A stretch of 8,158 nt of DNA from Planctomycetota bacterium (GCA_014237955.1 JABABY010000021.1:8281-16438), one strand, 5' to 3'. Shown: positions 1 through 6,845, counted from the first letter of the stretch. The notes: a model not told the origin generated them from the sequence alone. Program-made: numbers and translations.

Positions 1-1
1 G

Positions 2-907
2 GTTGTCGTCCCCCATCTCTACGACCTGAATGCTGACGGGCCGGGCATGCTCTGCCTGCAGGGGATTGAAGGCGACATGATCGTCCTGAGTTGGATGTAC
101 CCCCGGGCGGCACGATGGACCCTTACCCGCAATAAGATCCAGGGTCAGGAAGGGGTGACCCTATTGGTTGAGGAAATAGACTCCGATGAAGACGAAGAAC
201 AGGAGACAGAGCAAAATAGTGAGCCCATGCCCCGTGTGATCGACTCGCTAAACATTCCGTCACGGAAGATTTACTGTCTCGATCTACGAATCCACAAAGA
301 GGCGGGGGTGTATCTACAGGAAATCAAACGTATTTCAGAAGAAGCGAAGATTACCATCATCGAACCGACCCTTGAAAATGTCACCGGAAAGGAGCCCTCA
401 GATGCCCAGGAAAGTAATGGGAAAGCTCCTGGCCAACCGGTGATCATCAAAGAAGAAACGAAGCGAAGGTGGTATCCGGTGATCGACATGAGTCGCTGCA
501 CCAATTGTATGGAATGCATCGACTTTTGCTTGTTCGGGGTCTATGGCGTCGATCACACTGAGACGATCCTGGTAGAACAACCCGACGATTGTCGTAAAGG
601 CTGCCCCGCCTGCAGCCGCGTCTGCCCTGAAAACGCGATTCTTTTCCCGCAACACAAGTCGCCAGCGATTGCTGGAAGTGCAGATGTCTTAGAAAATCTT
701 AAAATCGACCTCTCGAAGCTCTTTGGTGCGCCAGAGGCCGATGCAGTCGACGTGGCAGTCCGGGAAAGAGACGAGCAATTGATGCTCGTCGGTCGAGATG
801 CCGTGGGACATGACGTGGGGCTGGAACGACGACAGATCGAACGTGACGACACGAAAAAGGATGAACTCGATCACCTCATTGAGCAACTCGACGAATTCGA
901 CCTCTAA
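2..907 (+). CDS. Ferredoxin-like protein with two [4Fe-4S] motifs (5' end outside window)
   Basis: The frame is open to the left edge, so the true start lies upstream; the first in-window ATG (47) follows 15 readable codons (VVVPHLYDLNADGPG) and is unlikely to be the start. Counting from that ATG, residues 151-161 carry CxxCxxCxxxC (Cys151, 154, 157, 161) and residues 182-193 carry CxxxCxxCxxxCP (Cys182, 186, 189, 193), enough for two [4Fe-4S] clusters as in bacterial dicluster ferredoxins. The first motif ends in Cys-Leu rather than the usual Cys-Pro, and the second has three instead of two residues in its first gap. A very acidic linker (about residues 42-60) precedes a globular stretch, and the C-terminus is charged and probably helical. 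No signal peptide or membrane segment is visible. The likely role is cytoplasmic electron transfer. It could serve the convergent radical SAM enzyme, but nothing in the sequence proves that. It ends 53 bp from that gene's stop. Confidence 0.85.
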   Translation, partial: VVVPHLYDLNADGPGMLCLQGIEGDMIVLSWMYPRAARWTLTRNKIQGQEGVTLLVEEIDSDEDEEQETEQNSEPMPRVIDSLNIPSRKIYCLDLRIHKEAGVYLQEIKRISEEAKITIIEPTLENVTGKEPSDAQESNGKAPGQPVIIKEETKRRWYPVIDMSRCTNCMECIDFCLFGVYGVDHTETILVEQPDDCRKGCPACSRVCPENAILFPQHKSPAIAGSADVLENLKIDLSKLFGAPEADAVDVAVRERDEQLMLVGRDAVGHDVGLERRQIERDDTKKDELDHLIEQLDEFDL

Positions 908-929
908 GGAAGACACCTCTAAGGAAGAC
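900..929. repeat. Perfect 15-bp tandem duplication containing a stop codon
   Basis: The unit acctctaaggaagac occurs at 900-914 and again, without any mismatch, at 915-929. The first copy contains the TAA stop (905-907) of the ferredoxin-like gene. Because the unit is a multiple of three, the second copy places another TAA (920-922) in the same frame. Identity of the two copies suggests a recent slippage or duplication event. Confidence 0.9.
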
Positions 930-960
930 AGTGCGACTGTTGAACCCAGACGAGAGGCGC

Positions 961-2238
961 TCACCCTGACGGCCCATTGCCTATCTGATCGAGCGTCACG
1001 AGTTCGGCATTTGCCATCGGCTGGACACTGCGAAGCGGAAGACCTTCTCGATAGGCATCAAAGTCGTTAAACCAGTGTTTCTTCGCAAATCGGTAGACGA
1101 AACTCCGCTCCGGTATTTCGTGCCCCTCATCCCATTGGCTGCTGCGCGGGGCCATTGCCTTAAGTTCCTCCCACGCCGTTCCCCGAGCCGTGGTGTCCCG
1201 TGCCGAATGCTTCTCTACCAGTTCTTCGATCAAATCGGGCCGCTCTAAAACAATGCAGCCGCGTGTCGATGAAGCCGCCATGTCGCGAAAGTCGCGGAGA
1301 AATTCTGAACCAATAAAAGTATCCTGAAGCGAACGTGGTTCGTGAATAGAATCGGTCGCAAACTGCACAATGGGGCACGGCTCAACATCCCCCCAGGGAT
1401 TGACATGGTGACTTATTCCCGTCGCTGCCGGGCAAAGCGCCACTCCTTCGTGATTGTAGTAGGCATCGACGACACCGATCGGCTTTTCCGCGCGCGTATC
1501 GACAACAAACTGGCGCACACGCCGCTGCTGTTGTGGCGAAAGCGCTAGTTCCGGATTGGCATCCGGACCCACAGGACGATAGGTATGGAACCAGACGTAC
1601 ATGACACCGAGGTCGATCAGACGATCTACCCATGCTTCCTTGACAAGGTCATCGATATTGGTCCGACAGACACTTGTTGCAACCCCAGTCAACAATTTGT
1701 ATTTAATGCTGTTGTGGAGTCCTTCCATTGTCTTATTCAGAACGTCACGGCTACCACGTCGCTGATCACTGACAATTTCATTACCCTCGACACTAATCAG
1801 CGGGGTCACATTTCCCAATCGCCGCAACTCTTTCGCGACATCGTCGGTTATGAAGTGGCCATTGGTAAATATTTGGAAATAGGCATCGGGATGGCGCGCT
1901 AAAATGGTCAACAGTTCCGGATGCATAAAGGGCTCACCACCAAGAATACCGAAGAAGCTATTGCCGAGTTCTTTGGCCTCCCGGATCATCCGGTCGAGCG
2001 CATCCATCTCCATCGCCTTCTGGGGAGCCGCTACGTCAACCCAGCAACCCTGGCATCGCAGATTGCAACTATTGACGATGGAAATATAAAGAAATGGTGG
2101 GAAATACTCACCACGTTTGAGTCGACGTTTAAATCGTTCTACGGAGCGGATCCCCTTGAATCCCATATTCCAAACAAATTTCCACAACAGCCGCTTGTTG
2201 GTCTCAAAGAGTACACGTTTGGCCATCCGTAGATACAT
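961..2238 (-). CDS. Radical SAM enzyme with SPASM-like C-terminal cysteines
   Basis: This 425-residue protein has the radical SAM cluster motif CNLRCQGC (Cys58, Cys62, Cys65), which binds the [4Fe-4S] cluster that cleaves S-adenosylmethionine. The SAM-contacting GGEP follows at 100-103 and further barrel strands at about 122-127 (FQIFTNG) and 147-152 (LISVEG). Cys269, Cys288 and Cys328 lie in a SPASM/twitch-like segment and could hold an auxiliary cluster. The N-terminal 45 residues are basic and aromatic, with RFKRRL and a PPF segment just before the cluster; a similar layout is known in HpnH, the hopanoid-side-chain radical SAM enzyme, but that resemblance is loose. The ATG at 2238 is used; a second ATG four codons in (2226) is equally possible, and neither has a clear Shine-Dalgarno. 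The gene is divergent from the terpene cyclase and convergent with the ferredoxin. The substrate is unknown; a lipid or small peptide are both possible. Confidence 0.88.
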   Translation of the reverse strand: MYLRMAKRVLFETNKRLLWKFVWNMGFKGIRSVERFKRRLKRGEYFPPFLYISIVNSCNLRCQGCWVDVAAPQKAMEMDALDRMIREAKELGNSFFGILGGEPFMHPELLTILARHPDAYFQIFTNGHFITDDVAKELRRLGNVTPLISVEGNEIVSDQRRGSRDVLNKTMEGLHNSIKYKLLTGVATSVCRTNIDDLVKEAWVDRLIDLGVMYVWFHTYRPVGPDANPELALSPQQQRRVRQFVVDTRAEKPIGVVDAYYNHEGVALCPAATGISHHVNPWGDVEPCPIVQFATDSIHEPRSLQDTFIGSEFLRDFRDMAASSTRGCIVLERPDLIEELVEKHSARDTTARGTAWEELKAMAPRSSQWDEGHEIPERSFVYRFAKKHWFNDFDAYREGLPLRSVQPMANAELVTLDQIGNGPSG

Positions 2239-2318
2239 CGCGTCTAAGAATCCTGTTGGTTCCGGTCTGAGGCAAACGACAGTGTCGAATATATGAGTTC
2301 ACTTTGCAAACTATACTG

Positions 2319-2347
2319 ATTATACCGAGAGAAAACCGTATCGTCAG
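2319..2347 (-). promoter_or_regulatory. Sigma70-like promoter for the radical SAM gene
   Basis: Read on the minus strand, a perfect -10 TATAAT (2324-2319) lies 17 bp after CTGACG (2347-2342), a four-of-six match to the -35 consensus that keeps the central TGAC. Transcription would begin near 2312, leaving a leader of about 75 nt before the ATG at 2238. Position, spacing and the exact -10 make this the best promoter in the window. Confidence 0.5.
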
Positions 2348-2367
2348 GGATCCTTGCCCCTACTATC

Positions 2368-2396
2368 TCGACAGTGCTCAAGCGAGTGTTTACAGT
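2368..2396 (+). promoter_or_regulatory. Candidate promoter for the terpene cyclase block
   Basis: TCGACA (2368-2373, five of six to the -35 consensus) is followed after 17 bp by TACAGT (2391-2396, four of six to the -10 consensus). Initiation would fall near 2403, about 77 nt before the ATG at 2480. This agrees with a start at 2480 and would place the upstream TTG at 2354 outside the transcript. The -10 is weak, so this is a candidate only. Confidence 0.3.
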
Positions 2397-2479
2397 GGAT
2401 AAATCGCCTTTTGGAGCCATCTTCCTCACGACAGACAAGACAAACAGAGTCGCCACTTTCTATAGCACCACTGGCATAC

Positions 2480-4399
2480 ATGGTCGAAAGACTTCTTAAC
2501 GCTTACAAGACAGTACGGGCCGATCTTCTCTCGGCCTGCGAGCCGCTCAGTCATTGGAAAGGCGAGCTTTCAAATTCTGCGCTCGCTACAGCAACTGCGA
2601 TCAGTGCATTGGTAACATGCGAACAGGAAATGCAGCGGAAGCACTGCCTCGATGAAGACGCGGCGGCAAAAATACGCCTGTTAATATTGGCAGGCCTCCA
2701 TTATCTTGCCACGCAACAGAATGAAGATGGAGGGTGGGGAGATACCGATCGCAGCAAATCGAATATTGCCACCACCATGCTGGTTCGCGCTGCGTTCCAA
2801 CTGACTGGAGTACCCGCCCACCCGGAAAATATGCTACCGAGGGCCGATGAATACATCCGACAGCAGGGAGGTGTTCGCGGATTGCGACACCGCTACGGCA
2901 GAGACAAAACATTTGCTGTTCCAATCCTCGCCAACTGCGCGTTGGCTGGTTTAATTCCGTGGCGCCGGGTTCCCACCCTGCCATTTGAATTGGCGTGCCT
3001 CCCGCAATGGACCCATCGCCTTTTGCGACTCCCAGTTGTCAGTTATGCCATTCCTGCTCTTGTAGCGATTGGGCTAGCCCGCTTTTTTCATGCCCCTCCC
3101 CTCAATCCAATTTTCAGATACCTACGAAAAAAATCTGTCGAAAGGGCAATACAACTTGTCAAAACGATGCAACCGGAAAGTGGCGGTTTTCTTGAAGCTG
3201 TGCCACTTACCAGTTTTATAGCGATGGGCCTGGCATCGTCTGGATATGCGGATCACCCCATTGTCAAAGCGTCATTGCGGTTCCTTATGCATTCGGTCCG
3301 TACAGATGGCAGTTGGCCGATCGATTCTAATTTGTCGGTCTGGGTTACGAGTCTCAGTGTCAACGCATTGGCCGTGGACGGCGAAAACCTTGACGAACTT
3401 AGTTGTGAAGAGTGGTTACTAGAGCAGCAGCACTTGCAAAAGCACGCCTATACAGGGGCAGCCCCAGGTGGTTGGGCTTGGACCGATCTGAGCGGTGGCG
3501 TGCCGGATACAGATGACACAGCTGGAGTATTGCTGGCGCTCTCAGCGATTGGCCGTCGCCACGTTTCTCTCAAAGGGACGCCGATGAGTGAACAAATCTC
3601 GACGGCTGTTACTGCAGGCATTGATTGGCTTCTGAATGTACAAAATGATGATGGAGGGTGGCCCACTTTCTGTCGGGGCTGGGGCAAACTTCCTTTCGAT
3701 CGCAGTGGCTCGGATTTGACTGCCCATGCAATCCGTGCTCTCCATGCTTGGTACGAACATTTTGATTCCATAGAAGGCCCGCCGACTCTCGATCGTGAGT
3801 TACGCGCGAGGAGAATTTGCACAGCGGTTGAACGCGGGATCGAATTTCTGAAGCTGGCACAATGCAACGATGGCAGTTGGGTTCCACTCTGGTTTGGCAA
3901 TGAATCCCAGCAAGATGAAGCGAACCCTTTCTACGGTACCGCTCGGGTTTTGATGGCCTACCGCGATATTGGAAAATTACAAAGCGAGGAAGCCCTGAGT
4001 GGTTTCAAGTGGCTTTTGGCAGCACAGGACATCGGGGGCGGCTGGGGCGGGAGCGGTCGGCACATCGCCAAAGGATCCCCGCACCGTTCTTCCAGCATCG
4101 AGGAAACGGCATTGGCAATCGAAGCCCTCTTGAGCCATCCGGAATTTAGTAGCGATCCATCAGTGCAACATATGATTCACAAAGGACTTGCATGGCTAAC
4201 CGATGCGATTGAACGCAATTCCCACGAGATTGCCTCGCCGATCGGTTTGTACTTTGCGAAGCTTTGGTATTATGAGAAGTTATATCCATTCATTTTTGCT
4301 ACCTCCGCACTAGCACGTGCCATCCAGGCTTTTTCACCACATCTCGAACCCCACCACGGCACCGCCCGCAATCGCATTTCCGACGCGACTCCCACCTAA
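2480..4399 (+). CDS. Squalene-hopene cyclase family class II terpene cyclase
   Basis: From the ATG at 2480 this is a 639-residue protein, the usual size for squalene-hopene cyclases. The catalytic acid motif DTDDTA is at 343-348 (first Asp codon at 3506), matching the DXDDTA of bacterial protonation-initiated cyclases and not the DCTAE of oxidosqualene cyclases. QW motifs that lock the double alpha-barrel are at 80-86 (QNEDGGW), 388-394 (QNDDGGW), 461-467 (QCNDGSW) and 516-522 (QDIGGGW). A degenerate copy ends in Phe at 231-237, and DGSW occurs near 276-279. The C-terminus (about 588-612) has the aromatic LWYYEKLYP segment typical of the family. Expected role: membrane-associated (monotopic) cyclisation of squalene or another linear prenyl chain. 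The frame stays open upstream to a TTG at 2354, but that extra 42-residue leader (rich in Ser, Arg and Gln) does not look like family sequence. No squalene-synthesis genes are seen here, while a prenyl synthase follows after 15 bp, so the substrate is open. Confidence 0.9.
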   Translation: MVERLLNAYKTVRADLLSACEPLSHWKGELSNSALATATAISALVTCEQEMQRKHCLDEDAAAKIRLLILAGLHYLATQQNEDGGWGDTDRSKSNIATTMLVRAAFQLTGVPAHPENMLPRADEYIRQQGGVRGLRHRYGRDKTFAVPILANCALAGLIPWRRVPTLPFELACLPQWTHRLLRLPVVSYAIPALVAIGLARFFHAPPLNPIFRYLRKKSVERAIQLVKTMQPESGGFLEAVPLTSFIAMGLASSGYADHPIVKASLRFLMHSVRTDGSWPIDSNLSVWVTSLSVNALAVDGENLDELSCEEWLLEQQHLQKHAYTGAAPGGWAWTDLSGGVPDTDDTAGVLLALSAIGRRHVSLKGTPMSEQISTAVTAGIDWLLNVQNDDGGWPTFCRGWGKLPFDRSGSDLTAHAIRALHAWYEHFDSIEGPPTLDRELRARRICTAVERGIEFLKLAQCNDGSWVPLWFGNESQQDEANPFYGTARVLMAYRDIGKLQSEEALSGFKWLLAAQDIGGGWGGSGRHIAKGSPHRSSSIEETALAIEALLSHPEFSSDPSVQHMIHKGLAWLTDAIERNSHEIASPIGLYFAKLWYYEKLYPFIFATSALARAIQAFSPHLEPHHGTARNRISDATPT

Positions 4400-4414
4400 G
4401 AAACGAGCGAAATC

Positions 4415-6247
4415 TTGGTACTGACATCAAGTGAATCGGACCCCGCAGTCCCCCCCAAAAAAACGGGCCGACGCAAAACGAGCCACCTCAAGCAAGTTCC
4501 CGAAACTCGCGAGTTGCGCGAACGGATTCGAGAATGCTGCCTTAAGGCTGTCGACCAACTGGACAGGTCGAACCTGCTTTCCAAAGAAGCATTGGAAACC
4601 TTCGCACGAGACATCCTCTCTCAGTTGGGAGAGTCGGAAGGTTATGTGGGTTGGACAATGGTGGTGCTTTCATCCGAATTCTGGCGGGACCAAGTGGCAG
4701 CAACGCCTTTTTCTCGTCGACTGTTGCTACTACCCCATTGTCTGAAGCACGCTCAAGGCTGTCCTGCTGAATATGACGAATTTGGTCTCGACTGTCGTAC
4801 ATGTGGTGCCTGTAGCATCGCTGATTTTCGATCCAAAGCGGAAGATCTTGGCTACAAGGTTCTCGTTGCGGAAGGCTCTCCGATCGTGATGAAAATCATC
4901 GTCGGCGGTTACGTGGATGCGATTGTGGGCGTTGCCTGTCTGAATGTGTTGGAAAAGGCAATCGACAAAGTATTGCTCGCCGGCATTCCCTGCATGGCGG
5001 TACCGCTGCATTCGAGTGACTGTCGGAACACATCCATGGATGAAGACTGGCTGGCAGAGATGATACTTACGGAGAAGCAACAACCAAAGGTTCAGACTCG
5101 CAGCTACCTGCACTTGATCAGAGCCGCGGGAGAACTTTTCAATACTGAACAATTAGAAAGACTTGCACCCCGTCTGCGTGCAGGCCCCCGTCTAGAAGAT
5201 GCCAATGGCCAGGGCACGACAAACATCGATCCGGTTGCCTGTACCGAAGCAATCGCCTACGATTTCCTCACCCGTGGCGGCAAACATTCCCGGCCATTCA
5301 TCACACTGGCAACCTACGATGCAATGCAGGAAGGGCGTGCCACACTTCCGGATGGGGCCCGCCATTGCGATCAGTTTTCTGATGCCGTACGCCGCACGGC
5401 AATGTCAATCGAAACATTTCATAAAGCATCACTTGTCCATGACGACATCGAAGATGACGACCTCTACCGCTACGGTGCGGAAACCCTACATCGTCAACAT
5501 GGCACGCCAACGGCGATCAATGTCGGCGATTATCTGATTGGACTCGGTTATCGGCTTGTTAGTCGAGATGCAGAACATCTGGGCCATCAGGTTGCTGCTG
5601 AAATTCTGGATGTACTGTCCAACGCCCACATGCGACTCTCCGAAGGCCAGGGAGCCGAGCTGATGTGGCGGGATGGGCGTCAGCGATTACTCCAACCGAT
5701 TGATGTCTTAAAAATATATGCTTTGAAAACCGCACCCGCTTTCGAAGCTGCACTACTTGCGGGACTGAGGCTTGCAAGCCCTCTCGACCAGTACAAAAAA
5801 CCGATCAAGCAGTTTGCCCAACACCTCGGAATTGCATTCCAAATACTCAATGACTTGAAGGACTGGACGGGGGATGCCGACAACAAATTGACGACTGGCA
5901 CCGACGTGCTTGGTAAACGGCCGACTCTCCTTTGGGCACTGGCGTTGGAATCATTGCCTACAGACGAACAAAAAGAGGTCTTAAATCTCTTCGACCATGG
6001 TCCACCGACCGAGACACTCGTGGCTCGCGTTAGCGAGTTGTATCGTGAGGCAGATGTTTTTCATAAGGCCGCACAATTGGTCGATAAATACCAACAGCGA
6101 GCCGAAAATGTTGCTCAGAACATTGAACCGGAGAGCTTCCGTCGCCTGTTGTATTATCTGATTGATACCGTTTTATATCGAGGCAACCCCACCCTTCCCG
6201 AAACACCGATCATCGAGATAAGTGCCAACGCAATTCCACAAACCTGA
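4415..6247 (+). CDS. DUF116 domain fused to trans-polyprenyl diphosphate synthase
   Basis: This is one 610-residue frame with two parts. Residues about 75-215 match DUF116 as I know it: LLLLPHCL (103-110), a cysteine cluster Cys116, 127, 130 and 133, then VAEGSP (151-156), GVACL (172-176) and further cysteines at 193 and 203. Its function is not established; a metal or Fe-S site is plausible. Residues about 230-590 are a trans-prenyl synthase: GGKHSRP (288-294), first Asp-rich motif DDIED (343-347, codons from 5441), Lys438-Thr439, FQ (475-476) and second motif NDLKD (479-483), where Asn replaces the first Asp. It should condense isopentenyl diphosphate onto an allylic diphosphate using Mg2+. 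Ala338, five residues before the first motif, is small, which suggests a chain longer than C15 (inference). The start is uncertain: no in-frame ATG or GTG precedes residue 78, so TTG at 4415 is chosen, with TTG at 4514 as the alternative. It overlaps the next gene by 26 bp, suggesting coupled translation. Confidence 0.9.
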   Translation: MVLTSSESDPAVPPKKTGRRKTSHLKQVPETRELRERIRECCLKAVDQLDRSNLLSKEALETFARDILSQLGESEGYVGWTMVVLSSEFWRDQVAATPFSRRLLLLPHCLKHAQGCPAEYDEFGLDCRTCGACSIADFRSKAEDLGYKVLVAEGSPIVMKIIVGGYVDAIVGVACLNVLEKAIDKVLLAGIPCMAVPLHSSDCRNTSMDEDWLAEMILTEKQQPKVQTRSYLHLIRAAGELFNTEQLERLAPRLRAGPRLEDANGQGTTNIDPVACTEAIAYDFLTRGGKHSRPFITLATYDAMQEGRATLPDGARHCDQFSDAVRRTAMSIETFHKASLVHDDIEDDDLYRYGAETLHRQHGTPTAINVGDYLIGLGYRLVSRDAEHLGHQVAAEILDVLSNAHMRLSEGQGAELMWRDGRQRLLQPIDVLKIYALKTAPAFEAALLAGLRLASPLDQYKKPIKQFAQHLGIAFQILNDLKDWTGDADNKLTTGTDVLGKRPTLLWALALESLPTDEQKEVLNLFDHGPPTETLVARVSELYREADVFHKAAQLVDKYQQRAENVAQNIEPESFRRLLYYLIDTVLYRGNPTLPETPIIEISANAIPQT

Positions 6248-6767
6248 TCTTTCTGCTCTGGTATCCCTCTTCTACAACGACGCTGCTTCATTCGGAGAGA
6301 TCATTCCGATAACAGCAACTGAGATGCCTGAGGTGTACCGGCGACTGCTTTGTCATGAAGAGCACATGACCGTAGCCATGGAGGCACACCACGAAAGCAT
6401 GGTCGATGTTGAAGTTCTCAATGTGACTGCTACCGGGGATGATTATGCCCGTAAAATTCTCCTCCATCGTCAAAGTGATCGCGCCGTCGTGCAATTCGGC
6501 ATTGTGCGGATCAACATGTCTCTCCTCTCTAAGGAGGTGCGAAACGAAATCGAACAGCAGACGCGGCCTTTAGGACGTATTCTTGTACGACATAACGTAC
6601 TGCGAACTGTCCATCTCGACCAACTCTGGAACATTGTTCCCGGCGAGGATTTGCGGCAAACTCTCCAATGCCAGGAAGCGGAAAGTACCTTTGGCCGTAC
6701 CGCTACCATTGATCTGGACGGTCAGCGGGCAGTCGATGTGGTTGAAATTGTCGCACCCGTGCATTGA
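6222..6767 (+). CDS. Chorismate-lyase-like protein (UbiC/DUF98 fold)
   Basis: This 181-residue protein reads like the UbiC family, which converts chorismate to 4-hydroxybenzoate and pyruvate. An MP-x-YRRLLCHEEHMT segment (35-50) corresponds to the region where UbiC has a short LTxxLE stretch. YARKILL (75-81) aligns with the strand carrying UbiC Arg76, giving Arg77 here. RPLGRIL (115-121) matches the conserved PLGxxL. FGRTATIDLDG (157-167) and VVEIVAP (173-179) match the C-terminal GRR...TExFLP, placing Glu175 at UbiC Glu155. Alignments are by eye. E. coli UbiC is about 165 residues, so the length fits. The start is GTG at 6222: an in-frame TAA sits immediately before it (6219-6221) and the next ATG (6324) would remove conserved sequence. 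It overlaps the end of the prenyl synthase gene. The cytoplasmic product could be a benzoate ring for prenylation or halogenation. A ligand-binding or non-lyase role is possible because the family is divergent. Confidence 0.72.
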   Translation: MPTQFHKPDLSALVSLFYNDAASFGEIIPITATEMPEVYRRLLCHEEHMTVAMEAHHESMVDVEVLNVTATGDDYARKILLHRQSDRAVVQFGIVRINMSLLSKEVRNEIEQQTRPLGRILVRHNVLRTVHLDQLWNIVPGEDLRQTLQCQEAESTFGRTATIDLDGQRAVDVVEIVAPVH

Positions 6768-6775
6768 ATGATTAC

Positions 6776-6804
6776 TGGCCATGTAAAACGATTCTTCCTA
6801 AAAT
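6776..6804 (+). promoter_or_regulatory. Weak candidate promoter before the flavoprotein gene
   Basis: In the AT-rich 78-bp gap, TGGCCA (6776-6781, four of six to -35) and TAAAAT (6799-6804, five of six to -10) are separated by exactly 17 bp. Initiation near 6811 would give a short leader of about 35 nt to the ATG at 6846. An AT-rich gap of this size alone could also just be a spacer within a longer transcript. Confidence 0.25.
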
Positions 6805-6845
6805 AGATTTATTGCGTTTTTATTAATCAGCTGGAACACCTACCG

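Noticed and set aside
928..940. Hairpin ACAGT-GCG-ACTGT between the convergent genes as a terminator
   Set aside because: There are only five base pairs and no T-run on either strand. It is likely to be chance.
798..1070. Plus-strand 90-codon frame containing a TSKED-TSKED repeat
   Set aside because: It overlaps the ferredoxin gene and the 3' end of the radical SAM gene. The peptide repeat is only the 15-bp DNA duplication read in another frame.
2354..2479. Upstream TTG start giving the terpene cyclase 42 extra residues
   Set aside because: The leader is low in family resemblance, rich in Ser/Arg/Gln, and would begin upstream of the best plus-strand promoter candidate. The ATG at 2480 gives a normal family length.
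2726..3661. 12-bp exact repeat gatggagggtgg at 2726-2737 and 3650-3661
   Set aside because: Both copies encode the core of QW motifs in the terpene cyclase, so protein constraint explains the match.
3448..3900. Minus-strand 150-codon frame opposite the terpene cyclase
   Set aside because: It lies wholly inside a well-supported gene, with no recognisable motif and a composition typical of an antisense shadow.
4730..5152. Minus-strand 140-codon frame opposite the DUF116 domain
   Set aside because: It lies antisense within a conserved coding region and shows no domain signature.
6522..6539. Strong Shine-Dalgarno-like AAGGAGGTG with an upstream complementary CTCCT
   Set aside because: It is internal to the chorismate-lyase-like gene, where it encodes Lys-Glu-Val, and no start codon follows at a usable distance.
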